NCBI GenBank assembly: GCA_000620205.1
Contig: JHVP01000015.1
Coordinates: 38,885-102,884, forward strand
Source: Geodermatophilaceae bacterium URHA0031
GTDB taxonomy: Bacteria; Actinomycetota; Actinomycetes; Mycobacteriales; Geodermatophilaceae
Direction: 5' to 3'
DNA: 64,000 nucleotides
Below, piece by piece: positions 19,203 through 26,328 of the stretch. The notes beneath the pieces were generated by a model. It did not search any database. It worked only from the letters and a program-made list of their open reading frames with translations, and was not told the DNA's origin. The position numbers were made by a program, and so were the translations under genes. Numbering within the stretch: position 1 is the first letter of the stretch; each line of letters starts with the position of its first letter.

Positions 19203-19670
19203 GTGAGGGCGCTGGCCCTGGCGATCACGGTGCTGCTGCTGGCCGGCTGCGGGGCCGACGACGGGGCGGACGAGGAGCTGACCGGCACCGTCACCGTCCT
19301 GGCGGACACCTCGCTCACCGACGTCTTCACCGCGCTCGGGCAGCAGCTGGAGGGCGACCACCCCGGGCTCGACGTGCGGTTCGACTTCGCCGCCAGCGCC
19401 GACCTGGCCCAGCAGCTGACCGACGGCACCCCGGCCGACGTCTTCGCCGCCGCGGGCACCGACCCGATGGACGTGGTGACGAACAACGGCATCGTCTCCA
19501 CGGCGCCGACCCTGTTCGCGACCGACGACCGGACCGGGGACCTCGTCGGCTACCCGATCTGCACGCTCACCGACGCCCCGAACCCGGACGGCGCGCTGGC
19601 GTTCGTCGAACTGGTGGTGTCCGACGCCGGGCAGCAGGCCCTGACCGACGCCGGCTTCACGATCCCCTGA
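19203..19670 (+). pseudogene. Internally deleted ModA-like molybdate-binding lipoprotein (remnant)
   Basis: The 155-residue frame starts [20 protein letters not shown] with lipobox Cys16. It then follows the intact ModA downstream: [42 protein letters not shown]. After TAPTLFATD it jumps to [15 protein letters not shown] and the normal C-terminus SDAGQQALTDAGF. About 96 residues, half of the binding domain including hinge and second-lobe ligand residues, are missing in frame. It cannot form a normal bilobed binding protein. GTG 19203 gives the cleanest signal peptide; TTG 19185 is the alternative. It is either a decaying duplicate of modA or a secreted half-domain with another role. Confidence 0.75.
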
Positions 19671-19695
19671 GCGACGAACGCCCTTGAACGACGAA

Positions 19696-19717
19696 CGCCA
19701 AAAGCGCGCTTTTGGCG
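19696..19717. repeat. 22-bp perfect palindrome upstream of modA
   Basis: The core CCAAAAGCGCGCTTTTGG is flanked by CG pairs to give a 22-bp perfect palindrome. It shares the CGCCAAAA...TTTTGGCG ends with the palindrome at 10486-10507 and the AAAGCGCGCTT core with the arrays near 32 kb. It lies after the modA remnant and before the modA promoter, so it may terminate the former. Confidence 0.75.
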
Positions 19718-19752
19718 AAGGCAGCGCTCCGCAGATGCGGCTGCTGATGAGC

Positions 19753-19758
19753 TATGGT
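19753..19758 (+). promoter_or_regulatory. -10 box of the modABC operon
   Basis: TATGGT at 19753-19758 would start transcription near 19765, giving a leader of about 42 bases before GTG 19807, which has its own AGGAGG. No clear -35 box was seen. Confidence 0.45.
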
Positions 19759-19806
19759 CCCGCAGGCGCGGCCACCACCCGGTCGGCCGGCGTCCGAGGA
19801 GGACCT

Positions 19807-20616
19807 GTGCGGAAGTCCCGAGCACTGCTCGTGCTGCCCGTCGTCGCGGCGGTGGGCCTGACCGCGTGCGGCGGCCCCGCGTCGGGCACCGCAGCCGGGA
19901 CGGCGTCCTCCTCGTCGTCCGCCGGCGGTGACCTGAGCGGCACGCTGACGGTGTTCGCCGCCGCCTCGCTGACCGATGTCTTCGGTGACCTCGGCGACCA
20001 GCTGATGGCCGAGAACCCCGATCTCGACGTGCAGTTCAACTTCGCCGGCAGCTCCGCGCTGGCCACCCAGCTCACCCAGGGCGCCCCGGCCGACGTGTTC
20101 GCCTCGGCCAACGAGAAGCAGATGACCGTGGTCACCGACGCCGGCCTGCAGGCCGCCGACCCGGCCGTCTTCACCGAGAACGTGCTGGAGATCGCGGTGC
20201 CGAAGGGCAACCCCGGCAACGTCACCGGCCTGGCCGACTTCGGCGACGCCGACCTCACCCTGGCCGTCTGCGCCGCCGACGTCCCGTGCGGTGCCGCGGC
20301 GGCCGCCGTGTTCGCCGACGCCGGGATCACCGCGCAGCCGGACACCGAGGAGGAGGACGTCAAGGCGGCGCTCACCAAGGTGCAGCTCGGCGAGGTCGAC
20401 GCGGCGCTGGTCTACGCCACCGACGTGCAGGCGGCCGGCTCCGACGTCGAGGGGATCCCCTTCCCCGAGGCCGAGCAGGAGGTCAACGACTACCCGATCT
20501 GCGTGCTGAAGGCCGCCCCCAATGCCGCGGCCGGGCAGGCGTTCGTGGACCTGGTGCAGTCCGACGCCGGGCAGCAGGCGCTGGCCGACGCGGGGTTCCG
20601 TGCGCCGACGTCCTGA
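19807..20616 (+). CDS. modA: Molybdate-binding lipoprotein
   Basis: The 269-residue protein has a lipoprotein signal with Cys21 in GLTACGG. A complete ModA fold follows: LTVFAAASLTDVFGDLGD, FNFAGSSALATQLTQGAPADVFASA, a second lobe with LAVCAADVPCGAAAAAVF and VDAALVYATDVQA, and C-terminal YPICVLKAAPN. It captures molybdate (or tungstate) outside the membrane for ModBC. AGGAGG (19797-19802) lies 4 nt before GTG 19807. Its end overlaps modB by 17 bases. Confidence 0.92.
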   Translation: MRKSRALLVLPVVAAVGLTACGGPASGTAAGTASSSSSAGGDLSGTLTVFAAASLTDVFGDLGDQLMAENPDLDVQFNFAGSSALATQLTQGAPADVFASANEKQMTVVTDAGLQAADPAVFTENVLEIAVPKGNPGNVTGLADFGDADLTLAVCAADVPCGAAAAAVFADAGITAQPDTEEEDVKAALTKVQLGEVDAALVYATDVQAAGSDVEGIPFPEAEQEVNDYPICVLKAAPNAAAGQAFVDLVQSDAGQQALADAGFRAPTS

Positions 20617-21415
20617 TCCCGGGGTCCCGCTCCCCCTGCTCGTCCCGGCGCTGCTCGCGGTCGCCTTCCTGGTGCTGCCGCTGGTGGGGCTGGTGGTCCG
20701 GGCGCCGTGGTCGTCGATCGGTCCGCAGCTGGCGCAGCCGGAGGTCGGTCAGGCACTGCGGCTGTCGCTGGTCACGGCGTCGCTGGCCACCGTGGTGTCG
20801 CTGGTGCTCGGCGTCCCGCTGGCCTGGGTGCTGGCCCGCTCGCGGATCCGCGGCCGGTCGGTGCTGCGCGCGCTCGTGACCGTGCCGCTGGTGCTGCCAC
20901 CGGTGGTCGGGGGCGTGGCGCTGTTCCTGGTCCTCGGCCGGAACGGGCTGCTCGGCCGGCCGCTGTACGAGCACCTGGGGATCACGATCCCGTTCACCAC
21001 GACCGCGGTGGTGATCGCCGAGACCTTCGTGGCCATGCCGTTCCTGGTGATCAGCGTCGAGGGCGCCCTGCGCGCCGCCGACGCCCGCTTCGAGGACGCC
21101 GCCGCCACGCTGGGCGCCGACCGGTGGACGACGTTCCGCCGGGTCACCCTGCCGCTGGTCGCCCCCGGGATCGCGGCGGGCGCGGTGCTCTGCTGGGCCC
21201 GGGCGCTCGGCGAGTTCGGGGCGACGATCACCTTCGCCGGCAACTTCCCCGGTACCACCCAGACCATGCCGCTGGCGGTCTACCTGGCGCTGCAGCGCGA
21301 CCCGGAGGCGGCGATCGTCCTGTCGCTGGTGCTGCTGGCGGTCTCCCTGGGCACCCTGCTGCTGCTCCGCGACCGCTGGCTCGGCCGTGGCTCGGGTCAG
21401 GGCATCGCGGCGTGA
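20600..21415 (+). CDS. modB: Molybdate ABC transporter permease
   Basis: This 271-residue inner-membrane protein has about five to six hydrophobic helices and the ModB/CysT-type cytoplasmic EAA loop EDAAATLGADRWTTFRRVTLP near residue 170. ARALGEFGATITFAGN follows, typical of ModB. GTG 20600 lies inside the modA end. The stop overlaps the modC start (GTGA). It forms the homodimeric channel for molybdate import. Confidence 0.92.
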   Translation: MRRRPDPGVPLPLLVPALLAVAFLVLPLVGLVVRAPWSSIGPQLAQPEVGQALRLSLVTASLATVVSLVLGVPLAWVLARSRIRGRSVLRALVTVPLVLPPVVGGVALFLVLGRNGLLGRPLYEHLGITIPFTTTAVVIAETFVAMPFLVISVEGALRAADARFEDAAATLGADRWTTFRRVTLPLVAPGIAAGAVLCWARALGEFGATITFAGNFPGTTQTMPLAVYLALQRDPEAAIVLSLVLLAVSLGTLLLLRDRWLGRGSGQGIAA

Positions 21416-22458
21416 CCCTCGAGGCGCACGTCGTCGTCCAGCGCGGGTCGCTGGGGGTGGACGTCGAGCTCTCGGTCGGGGACGGCGAGGTGCTCGCCGT
21501 CCTCGGCCCGAACGGCGCGGGCAAGTCCACGGTCCTGCGGGTGCTGGCCGGGCTGCTGCCCCCGGACGCCGGCCGGGTGGTCGTGGACCAGGAGGTCTGG
21601 GACTCGACCGACCGGCACGTGCCGCCGCACCAGCGCTCGCTCGGCATGGTGTTCCAGGACCACCTGCTCTTCCCGCACCTGTCGATCACCGAGAACGTGG
21701 CCTTCGGGCTCCGGTCGCGGGGGATGCGCCGGGTCCCGGCCCGGGCGGCGGCCGGGCCGTGGCTGGACCGGGTGGGCCTGGCCGGGCTCGGCGACCGCCG
21801 CCCCGGGGAGCTCTCCGGCGGGCAGGCGCAGCGCGCGGCGCTCGCCCGGGCGCTGGTCGGCGACCCGCGGGTGCTGCTGCTGGACGAGCCGATGTCCGCG
21901 CTCGATGCCCGCACCCGGCTCGCCGTGCGCGCCGAGCTGCACCGGCACCTCGGCGACTACGCCGGCAGCGCCGTGCTGGTCACCCACGACCCGATCGACG
22001 CGATGGCGCTGGCCGACCGGGTGGTGGTGGTCGAGGACGGCCGGGTGGTGCAGGCCGGCACCCCGGCCGAGGTCGCCCGCCGGCCGCGCACCGACTACGT
22101 GGCCCGGCTGGTCGGGCTGGTGCTGCTGCCGGGCACCGGGACCGGTGCGCAGGTCGCCCTGGACGGCGGTGGGCTGGTGGCGATCGCGGAGGACGCCGCC
22201 GGGCCGGTGTTCGTCGCCGTCCGGCCCGAGTCGGTGGCGCTGTACCTGGAGCGCCCGGCGGGGAGCCCGCGCAACGTCTGGCCGCTGCGGCTGGTGGCGG
22301 CCACCCCGCACGGCTCGGTGGTCCGCTGCGACCTGACCGGCGAGGTGCCGCTGACCGCGGACGTCACGGCGACGTCCTTCGCCGAGCTCGGCCTGGCCCC
22401 CGGCGCGGACGTGTGGGCCTCGGTCAAGGCGTCCGAGGTCGCCGTCTACACCCGCTGA
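21412..22458 (+). CDS. modC: Molybdate ABC transporter ATPase with TOBE domain
   Basis: The 348-residue protein shows Walker A GPNGAGKST (about residues 32-40), Q-loop VFQDHLLFPHL, signature LSGGQAQRAALARAL, Walker B VLLLDEPMSALDA and H-loop THDPIDAMALADR. The last 65 residues (NVWPLRLVAATPHGSVVRCDL; TATSFAELGLAPGADVWASVKASEVAVY) form a TOBE domain that can sense molybdate. It powers ModB and is the last gene of the modABC transcript. Two tandem 18-bp palindromes follow. Confidence 0.92.
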   Translation: MTLEAHVVVQRGSLGVDVELSVGDGEVLAVLGPNGAGKSTVLRVLAGLLPPDAGRVVVDQEVWDSTDRHVPPHQRSLGMVFQDHLLFPHLSITENVAFGLRSRGMRRVPARAAAGPWLDRVGLAGLGDRRPGELSGGQAQRAALARALVGDPRVLLLDEPMSALDARTRLAVRAELHRHLGDYAGSAVLVTHDPIDAMALADRVVVVEDGRVVQAGTPAEVARRPRTDYVARLVGLVLLPGTGTGAQVALDGGGLVAIAEDAAGPVFVAVRPESVALYLERPAGSPRNVWPLRLVAATPHGSVVRCDLTGEVPLTADVTATSFAELGLAPGADVWASVKASEVAVYTR

Positions 22459-22466
22459 CGTCGCAA

Positions 22467-22508
22467 GGTTTCGGCGCCGAAACCCGCCCCGGTTTCGGCG
22501 CCGAAACC
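22467..22508. repeat. Two identical 18-bp perfect palindromes in tandem after modC
   Basis: GGTTTCGGCGCCGAAACC occurs at 22467-22484 and again at 22491-22508, separated by CGCCCC. Each can fold alone, or the copies can pair with each other. It most likely terminates modABC before the separately promoted MobA-like gene. Confidence 0.75.
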
Positions 22509-22536
22509 TGATGAGGGGTCTGGCAGGGTGGACGGC

Positions 22537-23112
22537 GTGACGTCGGACGTGCCCGTGGCGGGACTGGTGCTCGCCGCCGGGGGTGGCCGGCGGTACGGCA
22601 TGCCGAAGGCGCTGGTCGAGTACGACGGCAGCCTGCTGGTCGAGCGGGCGGTCCGGACGGCGGCCGCGGTCTGCGACCCGGTGCTGGTCGTCCTCGGTGC
22701 GCAGGCGGTCGACGTCTGGCGCACCGCCGACCTGTCCGGCGCGACCGTGCTGGTGAACACCGACTGGGAGTCCGGGATGGCCTCCAGCCTGCGCACCGGG
22801 CTGGAGGGGCTGCGGAGCTGGCCCGGCCGGGTCGACGCCGCGCTGGTGCAGCTGGTGGACATGCCGGGGATGACCCCGGCCGCGCTGGCCCGGATGGCGG
22901 CGCACGCGGCCCCCGACGCGCTGGCCGTGGCCGGCTACGACGGCGTCCGCGGGCACCCGGTGCTGCTCGGCCGGGAGCACTGGGCCGGGGTGGCGGAGAC
23001 CGCGACCGGTGACGAGGGCGCGCGTCGCTACCTGGCCGCGCACGACGTCCGCGAGGTCGACTGCACCGGGCTGGCCGACCCGACCGACCTCGACGTGCCC
23101 CCGACGAGCTGA
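22537..23112 (+). CDS. MobA-like nucleotidyltransferase (molybdenum cofactor cytidylyl/guanylyl type)
   Basis: The 191-residue protein starts with the NTP-transferase motif VAGLVLAAGGGRRYGMPKALVEYDG and has NTDWESGMASSLRTGL and the metal-site VQLVDMPGMT, then GHPVLLGREHW. This pattern fits MocA/MobA-like enzymes that transfer CMP or GMP to molybdopterin for xanthine- or CO-dehydrogenase type cofactors. XdhC and CoxDE-like genes elsewhere in the window fit the MCD (cytosine) form. The start at GTG 22537 is chosen from CAGGGT 7 nt upstream (leaderless); GTG 22528 is the alternative. Confidence 0.8.
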   Translation: MTSDVPVAGLVLAAGGGRRYGMPKALVEYDGSLLVERAVRTAAAVCDPVLVVLGAQAVDVWRTADLSGATVLVNTDWESGMASSLRTGLEGLRSWPGRVDAALVQLVDMPGMTPAALARMAAHAAPDALAVAGYDGVRGHPVLLGREHWAGVAETATGDEGARRYLAAHDVREVDCTGLADPTDLDVPPTS

Positions 23113-23120
23113 GCCGCGGG

Positions 23121-23126
23121 TACCTT
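23121..23126 (+). promoter_or_regulatory. -10 box of leaderless moaE
   Basis: TACCTT ends 6 nt before GTG 23133. Confidence 0.5.
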
Positions 23127-23132
23127 CGCGCC

Positions 23133-23552
23133 GTGGACACCCTCCTGGCCCGGGTCACCGGAGAACCGCTGTCGGTCGCCGAGCACGAGGCGGCGGTGGC
23201 CGACAAGGCAGCGGGCGCCGTCGTCTCCTTCGCCGGCGTGGTCCGCGACCACGACGGCGGCCGGTCGGTCACCGAGCTGGAGTACGTCGGGCACCCGACC
23301 GCGCCGGAGCTGATCGCCGAGATCGCCGCGGAGTTCGCCGCCCGCCCGGACGTCGCGTCGGTCGCCGTCTCGCACCGGGTGGGGCTGCTCGCCATCGGTG
23401 ACGTCGCCCTCGCCTGCGCGGTGAGCGCAGCTCACCGCGGGCAGGCGTTCACCGCCTGCGCCGAGCTCGTCGACGAGGTCAAGGCCCGGCTGCCGATCTG
23501 GAAGCGCCAGGTGTTCACCGACGGCCAGGAGGAGTGGGTGGCCTGCCCCTGA
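23133..23552 (+). CDS. moaE: Molybdopterin synthase large subunit
   Basis: The 139-residue protein carries MoaE signatures: GAVVSFAGVVRDHDGGRSV, LEYVGHPTAPELIAEI, VSHRVGLLAIGDVALACAVSAAHRGQAF and the catalytic-Lys end KARLPIWKRQVFTDGQEEWV. With MoaD it converts precursor Z (cPMP) to molybdopterin. moaD and moaA lie just downstream on the opposite strand, with a small gene between. It is probably leaderless. Confidence 0.93.
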   Translation: MDTLLARVTGEPLSVAEHEAAVADKAAGAVVSFAGVVRDHDGGRSVTELEYVGHPTAPELIAEIAAEFAARPDVASVAVSHRVGLLAIGDVALACAVSAAHRGQAFTACAELVDEVKARLPIWKRQVFTDGQEEWVACP

Positions 23553-23567
23553 CCTGACGGTCGGCGG

Positions 23568-23762
23568 TCAGCGGGCGCCGGCCAGCCCGTCGTCGTCGCG
23601 GCGCGTGGTGCCCTCGGCCTGCTCCTCCTCGGCCTCGCCCTCCAGCCGGCGGGCCTCGCCGTCCAGCGTGGCGGCGGCGTCGCCGTGCGTCTGGCCGTAC
23701 AGCTCCTCGGCGTGGCCGAGCAGTTCCTCGGCCTTGGCCTTCGCCTTGTCGAACAGGCTCAT
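23568..23762 (-). CDS. Small charged helical protein of unknown function
   Basis: The 64-residue protein begins MSLFDKAKAKAEELLGHAEE and is dominated by Ala, Glu, Lys and Arg with heptad-like spacing, so it is probably one or two amphipathic helices. ATG 23762 is preferred because AGGAGAG lies upstream at good spacing. Small MSLFDKAK-type proteins occur widely in actinobacteria and are sometimes labelled antitoxin without proof. It follows moaD on the same strand by 10 bases but has no evident link to molybdopterin. Confidence 0.6.
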   Translation of the reverse strand: MSLFDKAKAKAEELLGHAEELYGQTHGDAAATLDGEARRLEGEAEEEQAEGTTRRDDDGLAGAR

Positions 23763-23772
23763 CGGGCTCTCC

Positions 23773-24018
23773 TCATCCGCCGGCAAAAGGTGGGAGCACG
23801 TCCACCACCGCGCCGGGCGCCAGCACCAACGCGCGGTCGCGGGTCGAGGTTCCGTCGACCAGGAACGAGCACGCGGTGAGGACCCGCTCCAGCCGCTCGC
23901 CGTGGGCGTCGACGATCTGACCGACCAGTTCCTCGAGGCTGCCGGCGTCCCGGGTCTCGGTGTCCACGCCGACGGCGGCGCGCGCGCCGGCGAAGTACCG
24001 GACGGTGACCACGTTCAC
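23773..24018 (-). CDS. moaD: Molybdopterin synthase sulfur carrier subunit
   Basis: The 81-residue ubiquitin-like protein starts VNVVTVRYFAGARAAVGVD and ends VVDVLPPFAGG. The C-terminal Gly-Gly is the site that MoeB-type enzymes adenylate and convert to a thiocarboxylate. GTG 24018 lies 4 bases after the moaA stop, so the two are co-translated. It partners MoaE encoded convergently. Confidence 0.9.
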   Translation of the reverse strand: MNVVTVRYFAGARAAVGVDTETRDAGSLEELVGQIVDAHGERLERVLTACSFLVDGTSTRDRALVLAPGAVVDVLPPFAGG

Positions 24019-24022
24019 GGGC

Positions 24023-25081
24023 TCAGCCCCCGATGGCCGACATCGGCCGCGACGGCTGCAGGAAGCTCGGGTCGTCGATGCCGTGGCCGGGCAGCTTGGA
24101 CAGCGTGGCGATCCGCCAGCGGTCGGCGATCTCCTGGTCGTCGGCGCCCTCGCGCAGGGCGGTGCGCAGGTCGGACTCCTCGCGGGCGAACAGGCAGTTG
24201 CGGATCTGGCCGTCGGCGGTGAGCCGGGTCCGGTCGCAGGCACCGCAGAACGACCGGGTCACCGACGCGATGACGCCGACCGTCGCCGGGCCGCCGTCGA
24301 CGAGCCAGCGCTCGGCCGGGGCGGCGCCGCGCTCCTCGGTGTCAGGGGTCAGCGCGTGCGCAGCGGTGAGCCGCTCGAGGATGTCCTCCGCGGTGACCAT
24401 CCGGCCGCGGGTCCAGGCGTGGTGGGCGTCCAGCGGCATCTGCTCGATGAAGCGCAGCTCATAGCCGTTCTCCACGCAGTAGTCGAGCAGCGGGACGGCG
24501 TCGACGTCGTTGATGCCGTGCAACAGAACGGCGTTGACCTTCACCGGGGTGAGCCCGGCGTCCCGCGCGGCCTGCAGACCGGCGAGCACGTCGTCGAGCC
24601 GGTCGCGCATCGTCAGCTGCTTGAACCGTTCGCGGTCGAGCGTGTCGAGGCTGACGTTGATCCGGTCCAGGCCCGCCTCGGCCAGCGCCGGCGCCATCCG
24701 GGACAGCCCGATCGCGTTGGTGGTGAGCGAGACCTCCGGGCGCGGTGCCAGCGCGGTGGCGGCGGCCACGATGCCGGGCAGGCCCGGGCGCAGCAGCGGC
24801 TCGCCGCCGGTGAACCGGACCTCGCGGATGCCCAGCTGCTCGACGCCGATCCGGACCAGCCGGACGACCTCCTCGTCGGTGAGCTGCTCCACCTTGGGCA
24901 GCCACTGCAGCCCCTCGGGCGGCATGCAGTACGTGCAGCGGAGGTTGCAGCGGTCGGTCAGCGACACCCGGAGGTCGGTCGCGACCCGGCCGTGCCGGTC
25001 GACCAGGCCACCGGAGCCGGGGCGGCCTGCGTCCACCTGCGGGCGGACCCGTGGGTCGGGCAGGGGGCTGGAGGTCGTCAC
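24023..25081 (-). CDS. moaA: GTP 3',8-cyclase, molybdenum cofactor biosynthesis
   Basis: The 352-residue radical SAM enzyme has the CxxxCxxC cluster in DRCNLRCTYCMPP near residue 45. The SAM-binding EVRFTGGEPLLRPGL and SLTTNAIGLSR follow, and the second iron-sulfur cluster is in FCGACDRTRLTADGQIRNCLF. The C-terminus ends in GG, expected for MoaA. It converts GTP to the cyclic pyranopterin precursor with MoaC, which is not in the window. A TAGATT box ends 7 nt before GTG 25081, so the mRNA is probably leaderless. Confidence 0.93.
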   Translation of the reverse strand: MTTSSPLPDPRVRPQVDAGRPGSGGLVDRHGRVATDLRVSLTDRCNLRCTYCMPPEGLQWLPKVEQLTDEEVVRLVRIGVEQLGIREVRFTGGEPLLRPGLPGIVAAATALAPRPEVSLTTNAIGLSRMAPALAEAGLDRINVSLDTLDRERFKQLTMRDRLDDVLAGLQAARDAGLTPVKVNAVLLHGINDVDAVPLLDYCVENGYELRFIEQMPLDAHHAWTRGRMVTAEDILERLTAAHALTPDTEERGAAPAERWLVDGGPATVGVIASVTRSFCGACDRTRLTADGQIRNCLFAREESDLRTALREGADDQEIADRWRIATLSKLPGHGIDDPSFLQPSRPMSAIGG

Positions 25082-25088
25082 CCCACCG

Positions 25089-25094
25089 AATCTA
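25089..25094 (-). promoter_or_regulatory. -10 box of leaderless moaA-moaD operon
   Basis: On the minus strand TAGATT is followed by 7 nt and then GTG 25081. Confidence 0.55.
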
Positions 25095-25197
25095 GTCGTC
25101 CGGACCGACCGCGCCGCTGGTCGAGGCTGCGGCTCCGGGGAGTGCTCCGCGGATGCGGCTCGGCACTGGGCGGACGCTCCGCGCCGGCGGAACGGGT

Positions 25198-25231
25198 CGG
25201 TCCCCGCCCGGCGGGTGCCGGACGGGGACCG
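25198..25231 (-). terminator. Hairpin terminator after the secreted protein gene
   Basis: CGGTCCCCGCCCGGC pairs with GCCGGACGGGGACCG with one mismatch and a 4-base loop, 18 bases after the stop of the 291-residue gene. Confidence 0.65.
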
Positions 25232-25249
25232 AGGAGGGATCGGGCGGGG

Positions 25250-26125
25250 TCAGCCGCCGATCGGGGTGGGTGCGGTCGGGTTGGCCGGCACCGGGAGCGA
25301 GCCCTGGACGCGGTTGCGGGCCTGGCAGTCGCTGGTGCAGTTGGTGGCACCGGCCGACAGCTCGATCGCGTCCTCGCCCAGCACGCCGCCCATCCGGCCG
25401 CCCGAGGCGACCGACCAGCGGCTCACGGTCGCGGACTGGGCGAGCTTGGTGGCGACCTGGGGGCTGTCCTTGCCCAGCAGCATCTGGTGGGTGGCGTCGG
25501 CGTCGACCCCGTTGCCGAAGTTCACCTTCCCGGTGAACTCGTTCACGAAGTAGAACAGCCCGGTGCCCAGGGTGTGCACGAACTCGACCGGGGCGCCGAA
25601 CTCCTGCTCCATCTGGAAGATCCCGCCCTGGGCGGCGTCCTTGGCCTGGACCTTGAGCTTCCCGGCCGCCGTGCTGAAGGTGACCACCAGCGTGTCGTCG
25701 CGCAGCCGCAGCTCCTGGATCCGCACGCCCGCCCGCTGCGCGGGGGTCAGCACCGGGACCTTGGACGCGAAGACGACGGTCGGCGCCGTGACCATCCGCT
25801 CCGGGCTCGTCGCGCCGGTGAGGGTGTAGTCGTAGACGCCGAGGGTGCTCGGGTCGATCCGGAAGGTCACGTTCCGACCGGTGACGACGACCGGCGAGGT
25901 CGGCGCGAGGTCACCGACCCGGAAGTCCTTCCCGGCGGCCGGGTTGGACGTGCGGCCGTTGACGGTGACGGCGAAGTCGCCGGTGACCGCACCGGCCCCG
26001 CCGCCGTCCTCGACGGCGCCCCCGTCGTCGCCACCGCCCTGGGCCTGCGCGGTGCCCGGGAGGAGCAGGACCGCGGTCGAGACGGCGAGGACGGCGAGCA
26101 GCCGTCGGGGTGTGCTGCGGGACAT
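25250..26125 (-). CDS. Secreted protein of unknown function
   Basis: The 291-residue protein has a Sec signal: basic RSTPRRL, hydrophobic LLAVLAVSTAVLLLP and cleavage after TAQA near residue 28. The mature part starts with a Gly/Asp-rich linker and then predicted beta strands (FAVTVNGRTSNPAAGKDFRV; NVTFRIDPSTLGVYDYTLTG). A single Cys pair (TNCTSDCQ) near residue 272 may form a disulfide. ATG 26125 has GGAGG upstream; an in-frame extension to 26185 would lose the signal-peptide start. No family is recognised. A 26-bp palindrome lies about 50 bases upstream. Confidence 0.72.
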   Translation of the reverse strand: MSRSTPRRLLAVLAVSTAVLLLPGTAQAQGGGDDGGAVEDGGGAGAVTGDFAVTVNGRTSNPAAGKDFRVGDLAPTSPVVVTGRNVTFRIDPSTLGVYDYTLTGATSPERMVTAPTVVFASKVPVLTPAQRAGVRIQELRLRDDTLVVTFSTAAGKLKVQAKDAAQGGIFQMEQEFGAPVEFVHTLGTGLFYFVNEFTGKVNFGNGVDADATHQMLLGKDSPQVATKLAQSATVSRWSVASGGRMGGVLGEDAIELSAGATNCTSDCQARNRVQGSLPVPANPTAPTPIGG

Positions 26126-26176
26126 GGGCAGGGCCTCCGGGGATGCTGTGGTCACCACACGTGTGCGTGCGCTCAC

Positions 26177-26202
26177 ACAGTGCATGAATGTTCATGCACT
26201 GT
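26177..26202. promoter_or_regulatory. 26-bp inverted repeat, likely operator, between divergent genes
   Basis: ACAGTGCATGAA and TTCATGCACTGT are perfect 12-bp arms around TG. It is AT-richer than its surroundings and lies between the secreted-protein gene and the MFS gene. TetR- or GntR-like dimers bind sites of this type, but no regulator is adjacent. A second short palindrome CACACGTGTG is at 26156-26165. Confidence 0.65.
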
Positions 26203-26253
26203 CCAGCACCCGGGGGCCACCGGAATCGGCGTGGCGCGACGGTCGCCGGCTGC

Positions 26254-26259
26254 TACGTT
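26254..26259 (+). promoter_or_regulatory. -10 box for the MFS-acetyltransferase operon
   Basis: TACGTT at 26254-26259 would give a leader of about 60 bases before GTG 26329. Confidence 0.35.
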
Positions 26260-26328
26260 CGGGCTGCCACCCGAGGGTCCGGCGGGCATCCCCGCACTCG
26301 CCTGTGGCCAGGAAGCGCGAGAGCAGCT

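Noticed and set aside
19150..19212. Near-duplicate GTCGNCGTGCCGTGAGG segments at 19150 and 19192 as an insertion target duplication
   Set aside because: Too short and imperfect, with no element between them; coincidence or a small local duplication fits.
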